Shown: positions 8,400 through 18,167, counted from the stretch's first letter. The stretch is 64,000 nt of DNA from an uncultured Lachnospiraceae bacterium (GCA_910585635.1 CAJUFE010000018.1:1-64000), one strand, 5' to 3'. Numbers and translations are program-made. Notes: a model not told the origin generated them from the letters alone.

Positions 8400-9017
8400 T
8401 CACTCCCCCATATCCGACCCCAAAAGGAACAGCTGCACCCAGTAGGTCAGCCCATCGCTGCCCTTGCGGTATCCGATACCGATGCTGCTGTACCGTTCCT
8501 CCAGGATATTGGCCCGATGCCCTTCGCTGGCCATCCATCCGGCCATCACTTCCTCCGGCGTCCGGTAGCCGTAGGCCACATTCTCCCCGCAGTTGCGGTA
8601 TCCGATCCCCGCCTGGCTGAGGACCGTCTTGTAAGGGCTCCCGTCCGGCCGGGTATGGGAAAAGGAGGTGACGATCTCATCGGCCCGGATCGACGCGGCG
8701 GCACACACCGGCCCGGATATTTCCAGGGGGGCCACACCGGCCTTCCCACGCTCCTCGTTCACCAAAGCCACCAGCTGATCTAAGTAGGGATCCTCCCCTT
8801 CCCCCGGCGCCCCCGCCAGCGGGACCGGGGCATCCCATATGCCCTCGCCAAGAGAGGCCCCATCGTCTGCGGGCCACTCATCACTTGCCGGTGTCAAGAT
8901 CGCGACCATCTCCTCCTGCGCTTCCTGCTCTCCTGCAGGGAGCCCATGTACCAGGACCATGATGACAGCTGCTGCAGATACAAGAGCCGCTGCCCAAAGC
9001 CTTTTTCTCTCCATCAT
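8400..9017 (-). CDS. Secreted CAP-domain (SCP/YkwD-like) protein
   Basis: 205 residues. An N-terminal hydrophobic segment (WAAALVSAAAVIMVLVHG) acts as signal or anchor, then an acidic linker, then a CAP domain at about residues 75-205. Family marks are present: LVNEERGKAGVAPL, SHTRPDGSPY, GENVAYGY, GWMASEGHRANIL, and a C-terminal YWVQLF strand. Bacterial CAP proteins are extracellular and mostly of unknown activity. GGGGG precedes the paired ATG start. A promoter of the type shared with two other genes in this window lies 70 bases upstream. Confidence 0.88.
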   Translation of the reverse strand: MMERKRLWAAALVSAAAVIMVLVHGLPAGEQEAQEEMVAILTPASDEWPADDGASLGEGIWDAPVPLAGAPGEGEDPYLDQLVALVNEERGKAGVAPLEISGPVCAAASIRADEIVTSFSHTRPDGSPYKTVLSQAGIGYRNCGENVAYGYRTPEEVMAGWMASEGHRANILEERYSSIGIGYRKGSDGLTYWVQLFLLGSDMGE

Positions 9018-9086
9018 CCATCCCCCTCTGTTCTCGGGCCTTTAATGGCCCGGACATTGCTCATTTGAACAAAACGCCTTAGCACT

Positions 9087-9115
9087 AGTATAACAAGTTT
9101 TTTGCAATGGTTCAA
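9087..9115 (-). promoter_or_regulatory. Shared-type promoter of the CAP gene
   Basis: On the minus strand TTGAAC, a 17-bp spacer ending AAAAAACTTGT, and TATACT. The same spacer-plus-minus-10 string (AAAAAACTTGCTATACT) occurs upstream of traX and of the second AAA-ATPase gene. Confidence 0.75.
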
Positions 9116-9329
9116 TGGGAAATGGATCGATCGTCTGGTCGATCATGCGCCTGCACCTATCCAACAGCTGGCGTGGGCGTGAAAAGTAACGGCCCTTTTG
9201 CCGCTTTTTACGACAAGCTCTGCCTCCGGATCTACGGCAGTTAAGGTAAGACGACAGTAGCGATCTGGCTTGTCTCGAATATCCTAATAGTGATAAAACG
9301 CATAACTGCAGCAAAGGAGGATCCGATAC

Positions 9330-9821
9330 ATGGACGAGCGACGGCTATGGAAGGATAGGTCTGATCCCAGGATAAAGACTGTTGATGACGGATACCAAAG
9401 ACTGTCCCAGAACATCAGAAAATACCCCACAGAAAAGGAAAGAAAGGCAAAGCGGAAGATCCTGATCGTAGACGATTCGGTCGCCATACGGCAGCGGATC
9501 AGGGAACTTTTATCGAAGAGCTACGACGTTTCGGAGGCCGGCTCCGGGGTTGCCGCGATCCGGTCCATCGCGCTGGACAGGCCGGACCTGGTCCTGCTAG
9601 ATCATGAGATGCCGGTCTGTAACGGGCTCCATATGCTGGAGATGTTCCGCTCAGAGGAGGACCTTGCCGATATCCCGGTGATCTTTTTGACCTGCAGGGA
9701 TGATAAGGAGATCGTAAAAAAGGTGTTAGCCTTAAACGTGGATGGATACCTGCTAAAATATCTAAATCCCATGGAGATCAAGAAACGGATCGATGAGCAT
9801 TTTAAAAGGAGAGCCCTGTGA
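9330..9821 (+). CDS. Single-domain response regulator (receiver)
   Basis: 163 residues: a basic N-terminal extension of about 40 residues followed by one receiver domain with no output domain. Acidic pocket: VDDS; phospho-acceptor Asp in LVLLDHEMP; Thr in IFLTC; Lys in YLLKYLNP. All key residues are present, so it should take phosphate. With no kinase beside it, it probably works in a phosphorelay or by binding a partner. GCAAAGGAGG 9 bases before the ATG fixes the start. Confidence 0.87.
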   Translation: MDERRLWKDRSDPRIKTVDDGYQRLSQNIRKYPTEKERKAKRKILIVDDSVAIRQRIRELLSKSYDVSEAGSGVAAIRSIALDRPDLVLLDHEMPVCNGLHMLEMFRSEEDLADIPVIFLTCRDDKEIVKKVLALNVDGYLLKYLNPMEIKKRIDEHFKRRAL

Positions 9822-9842
9822 CCCATCTATCCGAAGGCCACA

Positions 9843-10589
9843 TCATCCTCCGATCATCACGCCTATATCGCCATGTAAGGCGAGCCGCAGGAGACCGCAG
9901 ACGATGAGGTGGGCCGGATAATACACATAGAAGAGCCATCCCATCCATTTCCCGGCCCCTCTCTCCCCGTTATACCGCGCCAGGATCGGGATCGCCAGCG
10001 CCACGAACAGCTGGATCGCTCCATAGACCGGATGGATGAACACCGCATACACCATGGCGTACAGGGATACCCATGCCATCATCCCCTTCATCTGCTTTTT
10101 AAAGTCCCCGCGGCCCGCTCCGATCTCCACGATGGCCAGGACAGCGATACTGCTCCAATCCGCGCAAAATGTGATCACTGTGATGAGGAAGATCAACAGC
10201 GTCTTCTTCCCTTGCCCAAGCGCTGCATCCTCATGGATCCACAGCGCCACCAGGCCCCATGCCAGCGACCAGATCACACTGGTCTGGTTGAACACCGAGG
10301 TCTGGAACGGGATGACAGGGATCCCGAACGCAAAGGTGTAGGCAAAATGGGAAATGATGGCAAAGAGGAATAGTCTGCCCGCATATCGCTTTCTGTCCCG
10401 GGTATGATGATATCCTTCCGCCACAAAGAACCAGAAGATCGGCGCGGCGATCCTGCCCAGGATGTGCAGGCCGATCAGCCACCAGTCTGTGGGGTACGCC
10501 GGATACAGGACACTGGTCACATGGTCGATGGTCATGGCGGCCAGCGCGATCATCTTTATCTGGCCGCTGTCAAGCTGTTTGTTCTTCAT
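9843..10589 (-). CDS. TraX family membrane protein
   Basis: 248 residues with about seven hydrophobic helices. It matches the TraX family: LDSGQIKMIALAAMTIDHV at the start with the conserved Asp-His, then LHILGRIAAPIFWFFVAEGY, and a C-terminal FYVYYPAHL. TraX of F plasmid acetylates pilin; chromosomal homologues in Clostridia are unassigned acyltransferase-like proteins. No conjugation genes are nearby. AGGAGG and the promoter at 10676-10704 support an independent transcript. Confidence 0.88.
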   Translation of the reverse strand: MKNKQLDSGQIKMIALAAMTIDHVTSVLYPAYPTDWWLIGLHILGRIAAPIFWFFVAEGYHHTRDRKRYAGRLFLFAIISHFAYTFAFGIPVIPFQTSVFNQTSVIWSLAWGLVALWIHEDAALGQGKKTLLIFLITVITFCADWSSIAVLAIVEIGAGRGDFKKQMKGMMAWVSLYAMVYAVFIHPVYGAIQLFVALAIPILARYNGERGAGKWMGWLFYVYYPAHLIVCGLLRLALHGDIGVMIGG

Positions 10590-10651
10590 ATCCTTACCTC
10601 CTGGGACCTGCTCCCTGCAGTCCTTCCTATAGCTTTCTTTTCCTGATCAAA

Positions 10652-10790
10652 CAGATAGGTCGTGATGTCGGATCCAGTATAGCAAGTTTTTTCAGGCAGA
10701 TCAACTCCCAAAACGATCGACGCAAAACAAAAAAGCACAAGTAAGAAGGCCAGGGACCCATCCCAGATCCCCAGCCTTTATCTGCTCATG
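10652..10790. repeat. Dispersed non-coding element, copy 1 (promoter plus terminator)
   Basis: About 75-80% identical by eye to 59488-59625. It holds a hairpin terminator (AAGGC-CA-GGGA ... TCCC-CA-GCCTT, 10746-10780) and, next to it, a minus-strand promoter. In both places it separates an upstream minus-strand gene from a downstream one, so it ends one transcript and starts the next. Confidence 0.7.
10676..10704 (-). promoter_or_regulatory. Shared-type promoter of traX
   Basis: On the minus strand TTGATC, a 17-bp spacer ending AAAAAACTTGC, and TATACT, 87 bases before the traX start. Confidence 0.75.
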
Positions 10791-10869
10791 CCGTCCGCCC
10801 GGTCTTCTCACCAAACCTCCATGCGTCTGGCAACGGACGCACCATCACACATGAAGGTACCGCCATTTT

Positions 10870-11505
10870 TTAAAGCAGCTTCTCCACATACTCCCTGATC
10901 GCTGCATCCTTACAGCTGGCAAAGAACAGCTCCTTGAAATGTTCTCCGGCCACCGCACCCTTCACCAGTTCCTGATCGATCCTATCCAGGCACTCGGTGA
11001 GGGGGCGCAGGGTCTGTGCACGCACCTCATCTAAGATCTTCTTATTCCGCATCTCCGGCTCCACGCGCTCCGGCGGATATCCCTGGCCGTGCCCGAAGCC
11101 GAAGAGCTTCTCGAAGATGTAGGTCAGGTTCAGCTCGCCGCCCCAGCCGAAGCCCTTGGCGAAGGGGAGGGCTACCGCATTGCCGTCGTTCACATGGGCA
11201 AAGGTGTAGGCGTCCACCGGATCCTCCACATGGCCGCAGATCACACCGGGGAAGCTGTTCATGGCCAGCATGGCGCCCTCGCCGGTGCCGCAGCCTGTGA
11301 TCACATAGTCCGCTGCCCCGCTGTTGAGCAGGATAGCGCCTAAGATGCCGCACTGGACATAGGTCAGCTGGGCCTTGTCCTCGGGCCCGTACATCCCATA
11401 GTCATCTACGGTATGGCCCATGGGGATGACCACCTTCTCCAGGGCATCCAGGATCAGCTTGTTCTTCGCCGCCTGGCTGTTCTCATTGATCAACGCGATC
11501 TTCAT
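10870..11505 (-). CDS. RpiB/LacA/LacB-family sugar-phosphate isomerase
   Basis: 211 residues. The N-terminal two thirds match the RpiB/LacAB fold: MKIALINENSQAAKN, the anion-binding CGTGEGAMLAMN with the active-site Cys of ADYVITGCGTG, and FAHVNDGNAVALP. The protein is longer than ribose-5-phosphate isomerase B (about 150 residues) because of a C-terminal extension, so it belongs to an atypical subgroup whose substrate is not settled. It probably interconverts an aldose and a ketose phosphate in the cytosol. It lies 126 bp downstream of pgi on the same strand and may be co-transcribed with it. Confidence 0.8.
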   Translation of the reverse strand: MKIALINENSQAAKNKLILDALEKVVIPMGHTVDDYGMYGPEDKAQLTYVQCGILGAILLNSGAADYVITGCGTGEGAMLAMNSFPGVICGHVEDPVDAYTFAHVNDGNAVALPFAKGFGWGGELNLTYIFEKLFGFGHGQGYPPERVEPEMRNKKILDEVRAQTLRPLTECLDRIDQELVKGAVAGEHFKELFFASCKDAAIREYVEKLL

Positions 11506-11631
11506 ATCGGTATATCCTCTTTCCTTTCTTATCCATCCCGCCTCCCGACGGCTCCCGCCAAAAGCCTTTGCGCCCAGAGAACGGTCAACCGCTTTCCGGG
11601 ATACCTTTCGGGGCAGGATGGATCAGCTCTA

Positions 11632-13212
11632 TCAGATGGCCAGCAGCTCGCTGTAGACCTGCAGGGCTCCGTCGGTATCGTGGGCCAGAACACGCTTCGC
11701 CAGCACCTTCCCCAGCTGCACGCCTTCCTGATCGAAGCTGTTCACGTTCCACACAAAGCCCTGGAACATGACCTTGTTCTCAAAATGGGACAGGAGCGCG
11801 CCCAGCGCCTTGGGATCTAAGCTGTCGCCGATGATGATGCTGGAGGGGCGTCCGCCCTCAAAGTTCTTATTCTTGTTCTCGTCGGACTTTCCGCAGGCAA
11901 AGGCCACGATCTGAGCGGCTACGTTAGCGCACAGCTTCTGCTGGCTGGTGCTGCCCTGGATCACCACATCTGTGCCGATCTGGCTGTCCTTAAAGCCGAT
12001 GAACTGCAGCGGCACGATGGAGGTCCCCTGGTGGAGCAGCTGATAGAAGGAATGCTGTCCATTGGTCCCCGGCTCGCCGAAGATCACCGGGCCGGTCTGG
12101 TAGGTGAGCCTTTCCCCAAAGCGGTTCACACACTTGCCGTTCGACTCCATATCCAGCTGCTGTAAGTGTGCCGGGAAACGGCTCAGCGCCTGGGAATAGG
12201 GAAGGACCGCTGTACACAGATAGCCCAGCACATTGCGCTCGTAGACACCGATCAAGGCATCCAGCATAGCCGGGTTCTCCAGCACGTTCTTATTAGCCGC
12301 CAGCTTATCTTCCTCGGCCGCCCCTTCTAAGAACTGGGCGAACACCTCCGGGCCAAAGGCCAGGGACAGCACCGCGCCGCCCACTGCGGAGCAGGAGGAA
12401 TACCGCCCGCCGATATGGTCGTCCATGAAGAAGGCGGTCAGATAGTCATCATTCCCCGCCAATGGAGAGGTCTGGCTGGTGACGGCCACCATATGCTTAG
12501 ACGCATCCAGGCCCGCCTTCTTTAAGGCATCCTTCACAAAGGATTCATTGGTCAGGGTCTCTAAGGTGGTCCCGGATTTGGAGACCAGGATGAAGAGGGA
12601 ATGGGCCACGTCGATGGAGCCTAACACGGCGGCTGCATCATCTGGGTCCACATTGCTGATGAAACGGGCTTCCATCTTCAGGGTATCATGCTTCCTGGCC
12701 CAGTTCTCCAGGGCCAGATAGATCGCCCGGGGGCCTAAGTCACTGCCGCCGATGCCGATCTGGACCACGGTGGTGAACTTCTCGCCTGCCCCGTTGGTGA
12801 TCTCCCCGGCATGGACCTTACCTGCGAACTCCGCGATCTTCTCCTGCACGCCTACATAAAAGGCACGCTTATCCACGCCGTCCTCCATAACCGCCCCGCC
12901 TAACTGTCCCCGGGTCAGCTGATGGAGCACCATCCTGTTCTCGCCGGTGTTCACCCGCTCGCCGTTATAGAGGGTCTCGAACTTCTCCGCCAGCTGGGCT
13001 TCCTCAGCCAGCTTGGCCAGACCCTCCAGTATCGTGTCGTCCACCTGCTTGGCGGCATAGTTGTAGACCATCCCCGCAGCCATGGGGACACTGTACTTTT
13101 TCACACGCTCCGCACCGCTCTCCCCCGCCATGACCTGAGCCAGATCCACCTGCTCAGTCTTTAAAAGCGCCTGGAATGAAGCAAGCGTATCCATATTGTT
13201 CCAGTTGATCAT
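11632..13212 (-). CDS. pgi: Glucose-6-phosphate isomerase
   Basis: 526 residues. Interconverts glucose-6-phosphate and fructose-6-phosphate in glycolysis. Family marks: IGIGGSDLGPRA, the phosphate-binding VSKSGTTLET, GGRYSSCSAVG, the catalytic-Glu/His region GTNGQHSFYQLLHQG, and a C-terminal Lys region. The ATG at 13212 has AAGGAGG 8 bases before it; the one at 13218 is only 2 bases away. A good promoter lies upstream and the RpiB-like gene follows. Confidence 0.95.
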   Translation of the reverse strand: MINWNNMDTLASFQALLKTEQVDLAQVMAGESGAERVKKYSVPMAAGMVYNYAAKQVDDTILEGLAKLAEEAQLAEKFETLYNGERVNTGENRMVLHQLTRGQLGGAVMEDGVDKRAFYVGVQEKIAEFAGKVHAGEITNGAGEKFTTVVQIGIGGSDLGPRAIYLALENWARKHDTLKMEARFISNVDPDDAAAVLGSIDVAHSLFILVSKSGTTLETLTNESFVKDALKKAGLDASKHMVAVTSQTSPLAGNDDYLTAFFMDDHIGGRYSSCSAVGGAVLSLAFGPEVFAQFLEGAAEEDKLAANKNVLENPAMLDALIGVYERNVLGYLCTAVLPYSQALSRFPAHLQQLDMESNGKCVNRFGERLTYQTGPVIFGEPGTNGQHSFYQLLHQGTSIVPLQFIGFKDSQIGTDVVIQGSTSQQKLCANVAAQIVAFACGKSDENKNKNFEGGRPSSIIIGDSLDPKALGALLSHFENKVMFQGFVWNVNSFDQEGVQLGKVLAKRVLAHDTDGALQVYSELLAI

Positions 13213-13350
13213 GATCATGTCCTCCTTGGATATTCATATATTTAAGCGCCTGGTGTGCTCCCTTTGGCCAGACCGCTGTCTGCACACCAAAACGCTCACT
13301 CCCATAGACCGCAAGATCTGCCGCAGTCAAAATCCTTGTCCACTGGAAAC

Positions 13351-13379
13351 ATTATACTATCGATCCGGTATTTATTCAA
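13351..13379 (-). promoter_or_regulatory. pgi promoter
   Basis: On the minus strand TTGAAT (13374-13379), 17-bp spacer, TATAAT (13351-13356), followed by a leader of roughly 130 bases to the pgi start. Confidence 0.8.
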
Positions 13380-13425
13380 GCTTCTATGGGCGATCTGTTG
13401 AAATAAAAGTCCTTTTAACGTCCTC

Positions 13426-15048
13426 TTACTCTCCACTGACCGTATTTCCCGCCATCTTAAGCCCAAAGAGCACCAGGAGCATCAGCACCACCCCCACCGG
13501 GAGGGAGATCCACGCACTCTGGGCGAACCCTGCCACGATATAGGTGACAAAGGATACGGCGGCAGCTGTGACCGCATAAGGCAGCTGGGTCGTCACATGG
13601 CCTACGTGCTCACACTGTGCGCCGGCAGAGGCCATGATGGTGGTATCGGAGATCGGGGAGCAGTGGTCGCCGCACACAGCCCCGGCCATGCAGGCGGAGA
13701 TCGAGATGATCATCAGCTGGGGGTTGCTGTTCTGGAACACGGACACGACGATGGGGATCAAGATCCCGAAGGTCCCCCAGGAGGTCCCGGTAGCAAAGGC
13801 TAAAAAGCAGCCCACCAAAAAGATGATCGCCGGGAGGAACATCAAAAATCCTTTAGCGCTGGCTTCCACGACGCCGGCCACATAGACATCAGCCCCCAGG
13901 CTGTCGGTCATGGCCTTTAGGGACCAGGCAAAGGTCAAGATCATGATGGCCGGCACCATGGCCTTGAACCCTTCCGGGATGCAGGCCATGCACTCGGAGA
14001 AGCGCAGGACACGGCGGATCTGGTACAGACCGATGGTGATCACCAGGCCGAAGAAGCTGCCGTAGGTCAGACCCAGAGAGGCGTCAGAGGCGGAAAATGC
14101 CGTGACAAAGTCCGTCCCCTCAAAAAAGCCGCCGGTGTACAGCATCCCGATCACACAGCAGATGATCAGCGAGAGGATGGGGATCAGAAGATCCATGACC
14201 TTTCCCTTGGCGGACAGCTGCTCTTCCTTTGCCTGGCCGTAAGGGCGGCCCGGTGTGGTGTATAGGTCGCCCTTCACCGCGTTCCTCTCATGGAGCTTCA
14301 TAGAGCCGAACTCCACCTTTAAAAGGACCATGCCCACCATCATCACGATGGTCAGGATGGCGTAGAAATTGTAGGGGATCGCCCGCATGAAGATCGAGAA
14401 CCCATCCTCTCCCTCCACAAATCCCGTGACAGCCGCCGCCCAGGAGGAGATCGGAGCGATGATGCACACCGGGGCCGCTGTGGCGTCGATCAGGTAGGCC
14501 AGCTTGGCCCGGGAGACCTGGAACTTATCCGTCACCGGGCGCATGACGCTCCCCACGGTCAGGCAGTTAAAGTAATCGTCGATAAAGATCAGGACCCCTA
14601 AAAGGATGGTGGCCAGCTGGGCTCCCACACGGCTGTGGATCTTGGAGGCGGCAAACTGCCCGAAGGCGGCGGAGCCTCCTGCCTTGTTCATCAGGCAGAC
14701 CATAGCCCCTAAGATCACCAGGAACACTAGGATCCCTACATTATAGCTGTCCGACAGGGACCCGATGATCCCGTCCTCGAAGATGTGGGTGATCGTCCCC
14801 TCGAAGCTGAACCCGGAATATAGGAGGCCGCCCATCAAGATCCCCAGGAACAGGGAGCTGTAGACCTCCTTGGTGATCAGCGCCAGGCCGATGGCCACGA
14901 TCGGCGGGACCAAAGCCCAGAAGGTGGCATAGTTCGGCGGCTCATACTCGGCCCCCACCTCCGATGCCAGCGCTGTCATGGAACAGGCGAGCATCATGAG
15001 GAGGGCCATCATCATGGTACGCGATACATTTTTTCTCGTCAGGTACAT
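13426..15048 (-). CDS. NhaC-family transporter, probable lysine importer
   Basis: 540 residues with about 11-12 membrane helices and the Na_H_antiporter (NhaC) signature in its middle and C-terminal parts (LIFIDDYFNCLTVGSVMRPVT; AGAVCGDHCSPISDTTIMAS). By sequence alone it would be called a Na+/H+ antiporter. The leader carries a clear lysine riboswitch with a terminator, and NhaC-family genes under L-boxes are known to be lysine transporters. I therefore infer lysine uptake, shut off when cell lysine is high. The N-terminal stretch before the first paired helices looks like an extra signal-type helix. Confidence 0.87.
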   Translation of the reverse strand: MYLTRKNVSRTMMMALLMMLACSMTALASEVGAEYEPPNYATFWALVPPIVAIGLALITKEVYSSLFLGILMGGLLYSGFSFEGTITHIFEDGIIGSLSDSYNVGILVFLVILGAMVCLMNKAGGSAAFGQFAASKIHSRVGAQLATILLGVLIFIDDYFNCLTVGSVMRPVTDKFQVSRAKLAYLIDATAAPVCIIAPISSWAAAVTGFVEGEDGFSIFMRAIPYNFYAILTIVMMVGMVLLKVEFGSMKLHERNAVKGDLYTTPGRPYGQAKEEQLSAKGKVMDLLIPILSLIICCVIGMLYTGGFFEGTDFVTAFSASDASLGLTYGSFFGLVITIGLYQIRRVLRFSECMACIPEGFKAMVPAIMILTFAWSLKAMTDSLGADVYVAGVVEASAKGFLMFLPAIIFLVGCFLAFATGTSWGTFGILIPIVVSVFQNSNPQLMIISISACMAGAVCGDHCSPISDTTIMASAGAQCEHVGHVTTQLPYAVTAAAVSFVTYIVAGFAQSAWISLPVGVVLMLLVLFGLKMAGNTVSGE

Positions 15049-15140
15049 GTTCTTCTCTCCTTTTCTCTCTCATCGGCCCTTCTTTATCGCGATGAAGATC
15101 CTATGAACATCTGCCGCAGGCGGAGGCCGTCCCGCATGCA

Positions 15141-15191
15141 GCAAAAACACCACAAACAACTGTTCCTGCAACAGAACGCATTCGTGGTGTA
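15141..15191 (-). terminator. Riboswitch expression-platform terminator
   Basis: On the minus strand ACACCAC pairs with GTGGTGT around an inner TTCTGTT/AACAG hairpin, followed by TTTTTG. It lies 22 bases after the aptamer, so lysine binding would stop transcription before the transporter gene. Confidence 0.85.
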
Positions 15192-15212
15192 CATGGAAAA
15201 AGATGATCGTCT

Positions 15213-15382
15213 GACAACACGGATAGCGCTCCACATGTGTGACAGTACGGCGCATCTTCTGCGCCGTCCCAGGGCCTTATGCCCGGACCGGCATAGGACC
15301 CTTCGGCGAGATCTCCTTTCCCAGAAGACAGCGGTCCGCTATGGCCTCCTGCTACTCTTAGATCCCGCGCCTCTATCTTGTC
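15213..15382 (-). ncRNA. Lysine riboswitch (L box)
   Basis: Read on the minus strand it holds the L-box conserved blocks in order: AGAGGCGCGG, AAGAGTAGCAGGAG, GGAAAGGAGATCTCGCCGAA, GGGTCCTATGCC, CCTGGGA, ACTGTCAC and GGAGCGCTATC. P1 closes with GACAA/GATAG at the 5' side and CTATC/TTGTC at the 3' side. Together with the terminator that follows, it forms a lysine-off switch for the NhaC-family gene. Confidence 0.93.
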
Positions 15383-15499
15383 TACGAAAACAAAAATGTC
15401 TGCGGTTGTTTTTATCGTTCCTATTCTAGCACGGATCGGTGGAAAAGGGAAGACCTGATCTGGAAGAACTTGTGCCTGTCCAGGGTCCAGAACAAACGA

Positions 15500-17212
15500 T
15501 CAAGACTTGCTGTACATCGAAGCCCGGACCAGTACCCGCTTCCCCTGGAATGCAAAGCCATAGGCCCGGATCTGTCCTGGGTCGATCCCCTTTGCGGTCA
15601 GGGATGCCGCATATCCTTTCTCTTCTATCTGTGCCAGCGCAGCCTGGGCCGTGTCCTCCAATGTCTTTTCACCGCCATCTGGGTCGAAGACCTTAAATTC
15701 CAGGATAAAGGCTTTGTCCCGCTCATCCTTAGGCTCCAGCATCACATCATATCGCCCAAAGCCGCTCTCCCGGTTTGATGTGATCGTATACTGTTCCGAC
15801 AGATCCACCATCAAGCCCAAGACAAAACCGTGGTAGAAGCGTTCTGGCTCATTTTTTGACGGGGTATTGCCTGTATCAAAAAAGCTGAAGGTCTGGAGCG
15901 CCACTTCATTGATAAAAAGCTCCATCCGTTTTACGTCATCACAGAGCATGGCCTGGATAAAGTCATTGTAGGCCGGGACGGCTCCGGAAAACCACCCCTC
16001 GATCATCTCTTCAAACATCAGCCGGACTTCTCGGTCCGTCAGCTTTAGTCCATAGAAAGGTCTCCCGCTTTTCGTATCGACCTGCAGGTCCTCCACTTTC
16101 AGGTATCCGCTGGCCAACAGAAGGCTCCAGATGGCACTCTCCCTGCGCCCCAGCTGCTCGAAGATGATCTGCTCATCGATCCGGGTCTCCAGCACCTTTC
16201 CGTTCAGCAGGTCTTCCATGATCATCTTAACGCTTTTATCGCCCCTTTGGATCAGCTGATCCACCAGCCGGTTGCTGCTGGTGTTGGCCCAGTATGGCGC
16301 AAATGTCCTTTCTTTTAAGAAATTTAAGATCGACCATGGGTTATAGATCTCTTTTTTCGCTCCAAAAGTGAACCCGTCATACCAGTCCTGCACCTCCCGT
16401 GACCGATCCTCCAGCCCATATTCTTTCAGTGCCTCCTCCACCTCCACCCGGGTGAACCCGAAGGAGTCCGTATAGCTGTTCGTCGTCGTGGAGATCACTC
16501 TGGGATTGTTCAAGTCGGAAAAGATCGACTCCTTTCCCACTCTCGTGATACCTGTCAGGACCGCCCGCTCCATATAAGGGTTGGTCTGAAAAGCGGCATT
16601 GAACATCCCTCGGATGAACCCCGTCAGCTCCTCCTGATAGCCATTTAAGTAGGCTTCCTGCATGGGTGTATCATACTCATCCAGCAGGATGATCACCCTT
16701 TTCTTATGGTGGAGCGACAGGAACCTGGAGAGCTGACCTAAGGCCAGCGTCGCCTCCACATCGCCCATATCCACCGATACCCGCTGGAAAAAATCCTTAT
16801 CCTGGGGAGTGAGCGCCTCTGAACTGAGCAAAAAATGATATCTTGAATACAGATCCACCAGCATCTGGCAGAGCTTTCGCCTGGCATCGGCATAGCTGCT
16901 CTCCTTCACGTTCGCCAAGGACAAAAAGAGCACAGGATACGTCCCCTGTATCGCGCGATACCGCTCATCCCTCCATATGGAAAGGCCTTCGAAGATCCCA
17001 CCTTGTCCGGCATACTCTAAGGAAAAAAAACGCTCCAGCATGCTCATGTTCAGTGTTTTCCCAAAACGTCGGGGACGGGTGATCAAGGTGACCACATCCA
17101 TGTTCTCCCACCACTCCCGGATGAACGCTGTTTTGTCCACGTAGAAGCAGCCACTTGCGAGCAGCTTCCCAAAATCCTGATACCCGATACCGATGCGCCT
17201 CGCCATGACCAT
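15500..17212 (-). CDS. AAA-ATPase-like / PD-(D/E)XK nuclease domain protein (paralog 1)
   Basis: 570 residues. The N-terminal AAA-ATPase-like domain has [14 protein letters not shown] as Walker A and [14 protein letters not shown] as Walker B. The C-terminal part is a PD-(D/E)XK nuclease-like domain with [10 protein letters not shown] and [10 protein letters not shown] (Asp...Glu-x-Lys). This family is very common in gut Bacteroidota and Clostridia, usually as lone genes in many copies; its role is unproven, with mobile-element or defence roles suggested. A paralog lies at 57797-59470. AAAGGGGG precedes the ATG; an ATG two codons later is also possible. Confidence 0.87.
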   Translation of the reverse strand: MVMARRIGIGYQDFGKLLASGCFYVDKTAFIREWWENMDVVTLITRPRRFGKTLNMSMLERFFSLEYAGQGGIFEGLSIWRDERYRAIQGTYPVLFLSLANVKESSYADARRKLCQMLVDLYSRYHFLLSSEALTPQDKDFFQRVSVDMGDVEATLALGQLSRFLSLHHKKRVIILLDEYDTPMQEAYLNGYQEELTGFIRGMFNAAFQTNPYMERAVLTGITRVGKESIFSDLNNPRVISTTTNSYTDSFGFTRVEVEEALKEYGLEDRSREVQDWYDGFTFGAKKEIYNPWSILNFLKERTFAPYWANTSSNRLVDQLIQRGDKSVKMIMEDLLNGKVLETRIDEQIIFEQLGRRESAIWSLLLASGYLKVEDLQVDTKSGRPFYGLKLTDREVRLMFEEMIEGWFSGAVPAYNDFIQAMLCDDVKRMELFINEVALQTFSFFDTGNTPSKNEPERFYHGFVLGLMVDLSEQYTITSNRESGFGRYDVMLEPKDERDKAFILEFKVFDPDGGEKTLEDTAQAALAQIEEKGYAASLTAKGIDPGQIRAYGFAFQGKRVLVRASMYSKS

Positions 17213-17360
17213 ACACGCCCCCTTTCTGCCTGCCCATCTCCCCCCTCAACTATGGAGATCCTTTTTTATCCATTATATACTGATGAAAAAGCAGGTTCAA
17301 GGGATTTCTAGCTTTTCTCCTGCTGCTTTTCTCCTGCAGAAGCCGCTGTAGGATCACTTT

Positions 17361-18167
17361 TCACACCCGGACAGATGCAGAAAGCCACATATTGTATAGA
17401 CAGATCCCCATGATCATGACCATGAGCCCCTTGAGCAGCGCATCCACCTTTTCCGCGGTGAGATGCCGGTTCACGCTCCTCCCGGCGGCTCCGCCCAGGA
17501 TCCCGCAGAGGACCATGACCACCAGAGGACCCAGGCCGCAGGGCGGGACCGTCCTGGTCCACAGGGTCTGGAGCAGGCTGGCCGCCTGGGAGAATAAGAT
17601 GATGTACAGGGAATTCTGCGCCGCGGTCTTCGTATCCATGGAAAAAAAGAAGAACAGGACCACCAGATTGATCGGCCCCCCGCCGATGCCCAGGAAGGCC
17701 GAGACCACACCTAAGCCCGCTCCGATCAGGAGGCAGACCGGGACGCCGGACAGCTGGAAGGTGCGGATCTGTCCTTTTTTCACGGTGTAGGCGAAGGTCC
17801 CCAGGGTGAGGAGCAGCAGGCAGAAGGCCTGGATGGCGCCCACCCGTCCTGGATCTTTGGCCTGGAACAGGATAGCCTGGAACAGCATCTTCCCGCCCAT
17901 GCCGCCCAGAGCGGCTCCTGCTGCCAGCAGTGTCCCTGTCCGCCCCTCTACCAGGCAGGAACCGCTGATCCTGGCCTTTCCCACCGAATAGCAGGACATG
18001 GAGAGGACCGTGCAGCCGGAAAGAAAATTCACCACCGCCACATCCATCCCCCCGCAGGCATCCAAGATCGGCTTGATCAGGACCCCTCCGCCGATCCCGC
18101 AGATCGCCCCCGCCACCGATGCCAGAAAGCTCACCACCGCAGATACCATATATTGATACAGCTCCAT
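17361..18167 (-). CDS. TauE/SafE (TSUP) family anion exporter
   Basis: 268 residues with about eight membrane helices and the two internal TSUP repeats, each with the glycine motif (AGAICGIGGGVLIKPIL and SAFLGIGGGPINLVVL). Family members move sulfite, sulfate, sulfoacetate or similar anions across the membrane. The ATG at 18167 has AAGGAGG 6 bases before it; the longer frame from 18191 would cover the ribosome site. Its upstream region shares a conserved promoter block with the sugar ABC operon at 26-29 kb, which suggests export of sulfate freed from sulfated sugars. Confidence 0.87.
   Translation of the reverse strand: MELYQYMVSAVVSFLASVAGAICGIGGGVLIKPILDACGGMDVAVVNFLSGCTVLSMSCYSVGKARISGSCLVEGRTGTLLAAGAALGGMGGKMLFQAILFQAKDPGRVGAIQAFCLLLLTLGTFAYTVKKGQIRTFQLSGVPVCLLIGAGLGVVSAFLGIGGGPINLVVLFFFFSMDTKTAAQNSLYIILFSQAASLLQTLWTRTVPPCGLGPLVVMVLCGILGGAAGRSVNRHLTAEKVDALLKGLMVMIMGICLYNMWLSASVRV

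Noticed and set aside
9330..9821. Full two-component pair at 9.3 kb
   Set aside because: Only a lone receiver is present; no kinase gene lies nearby.
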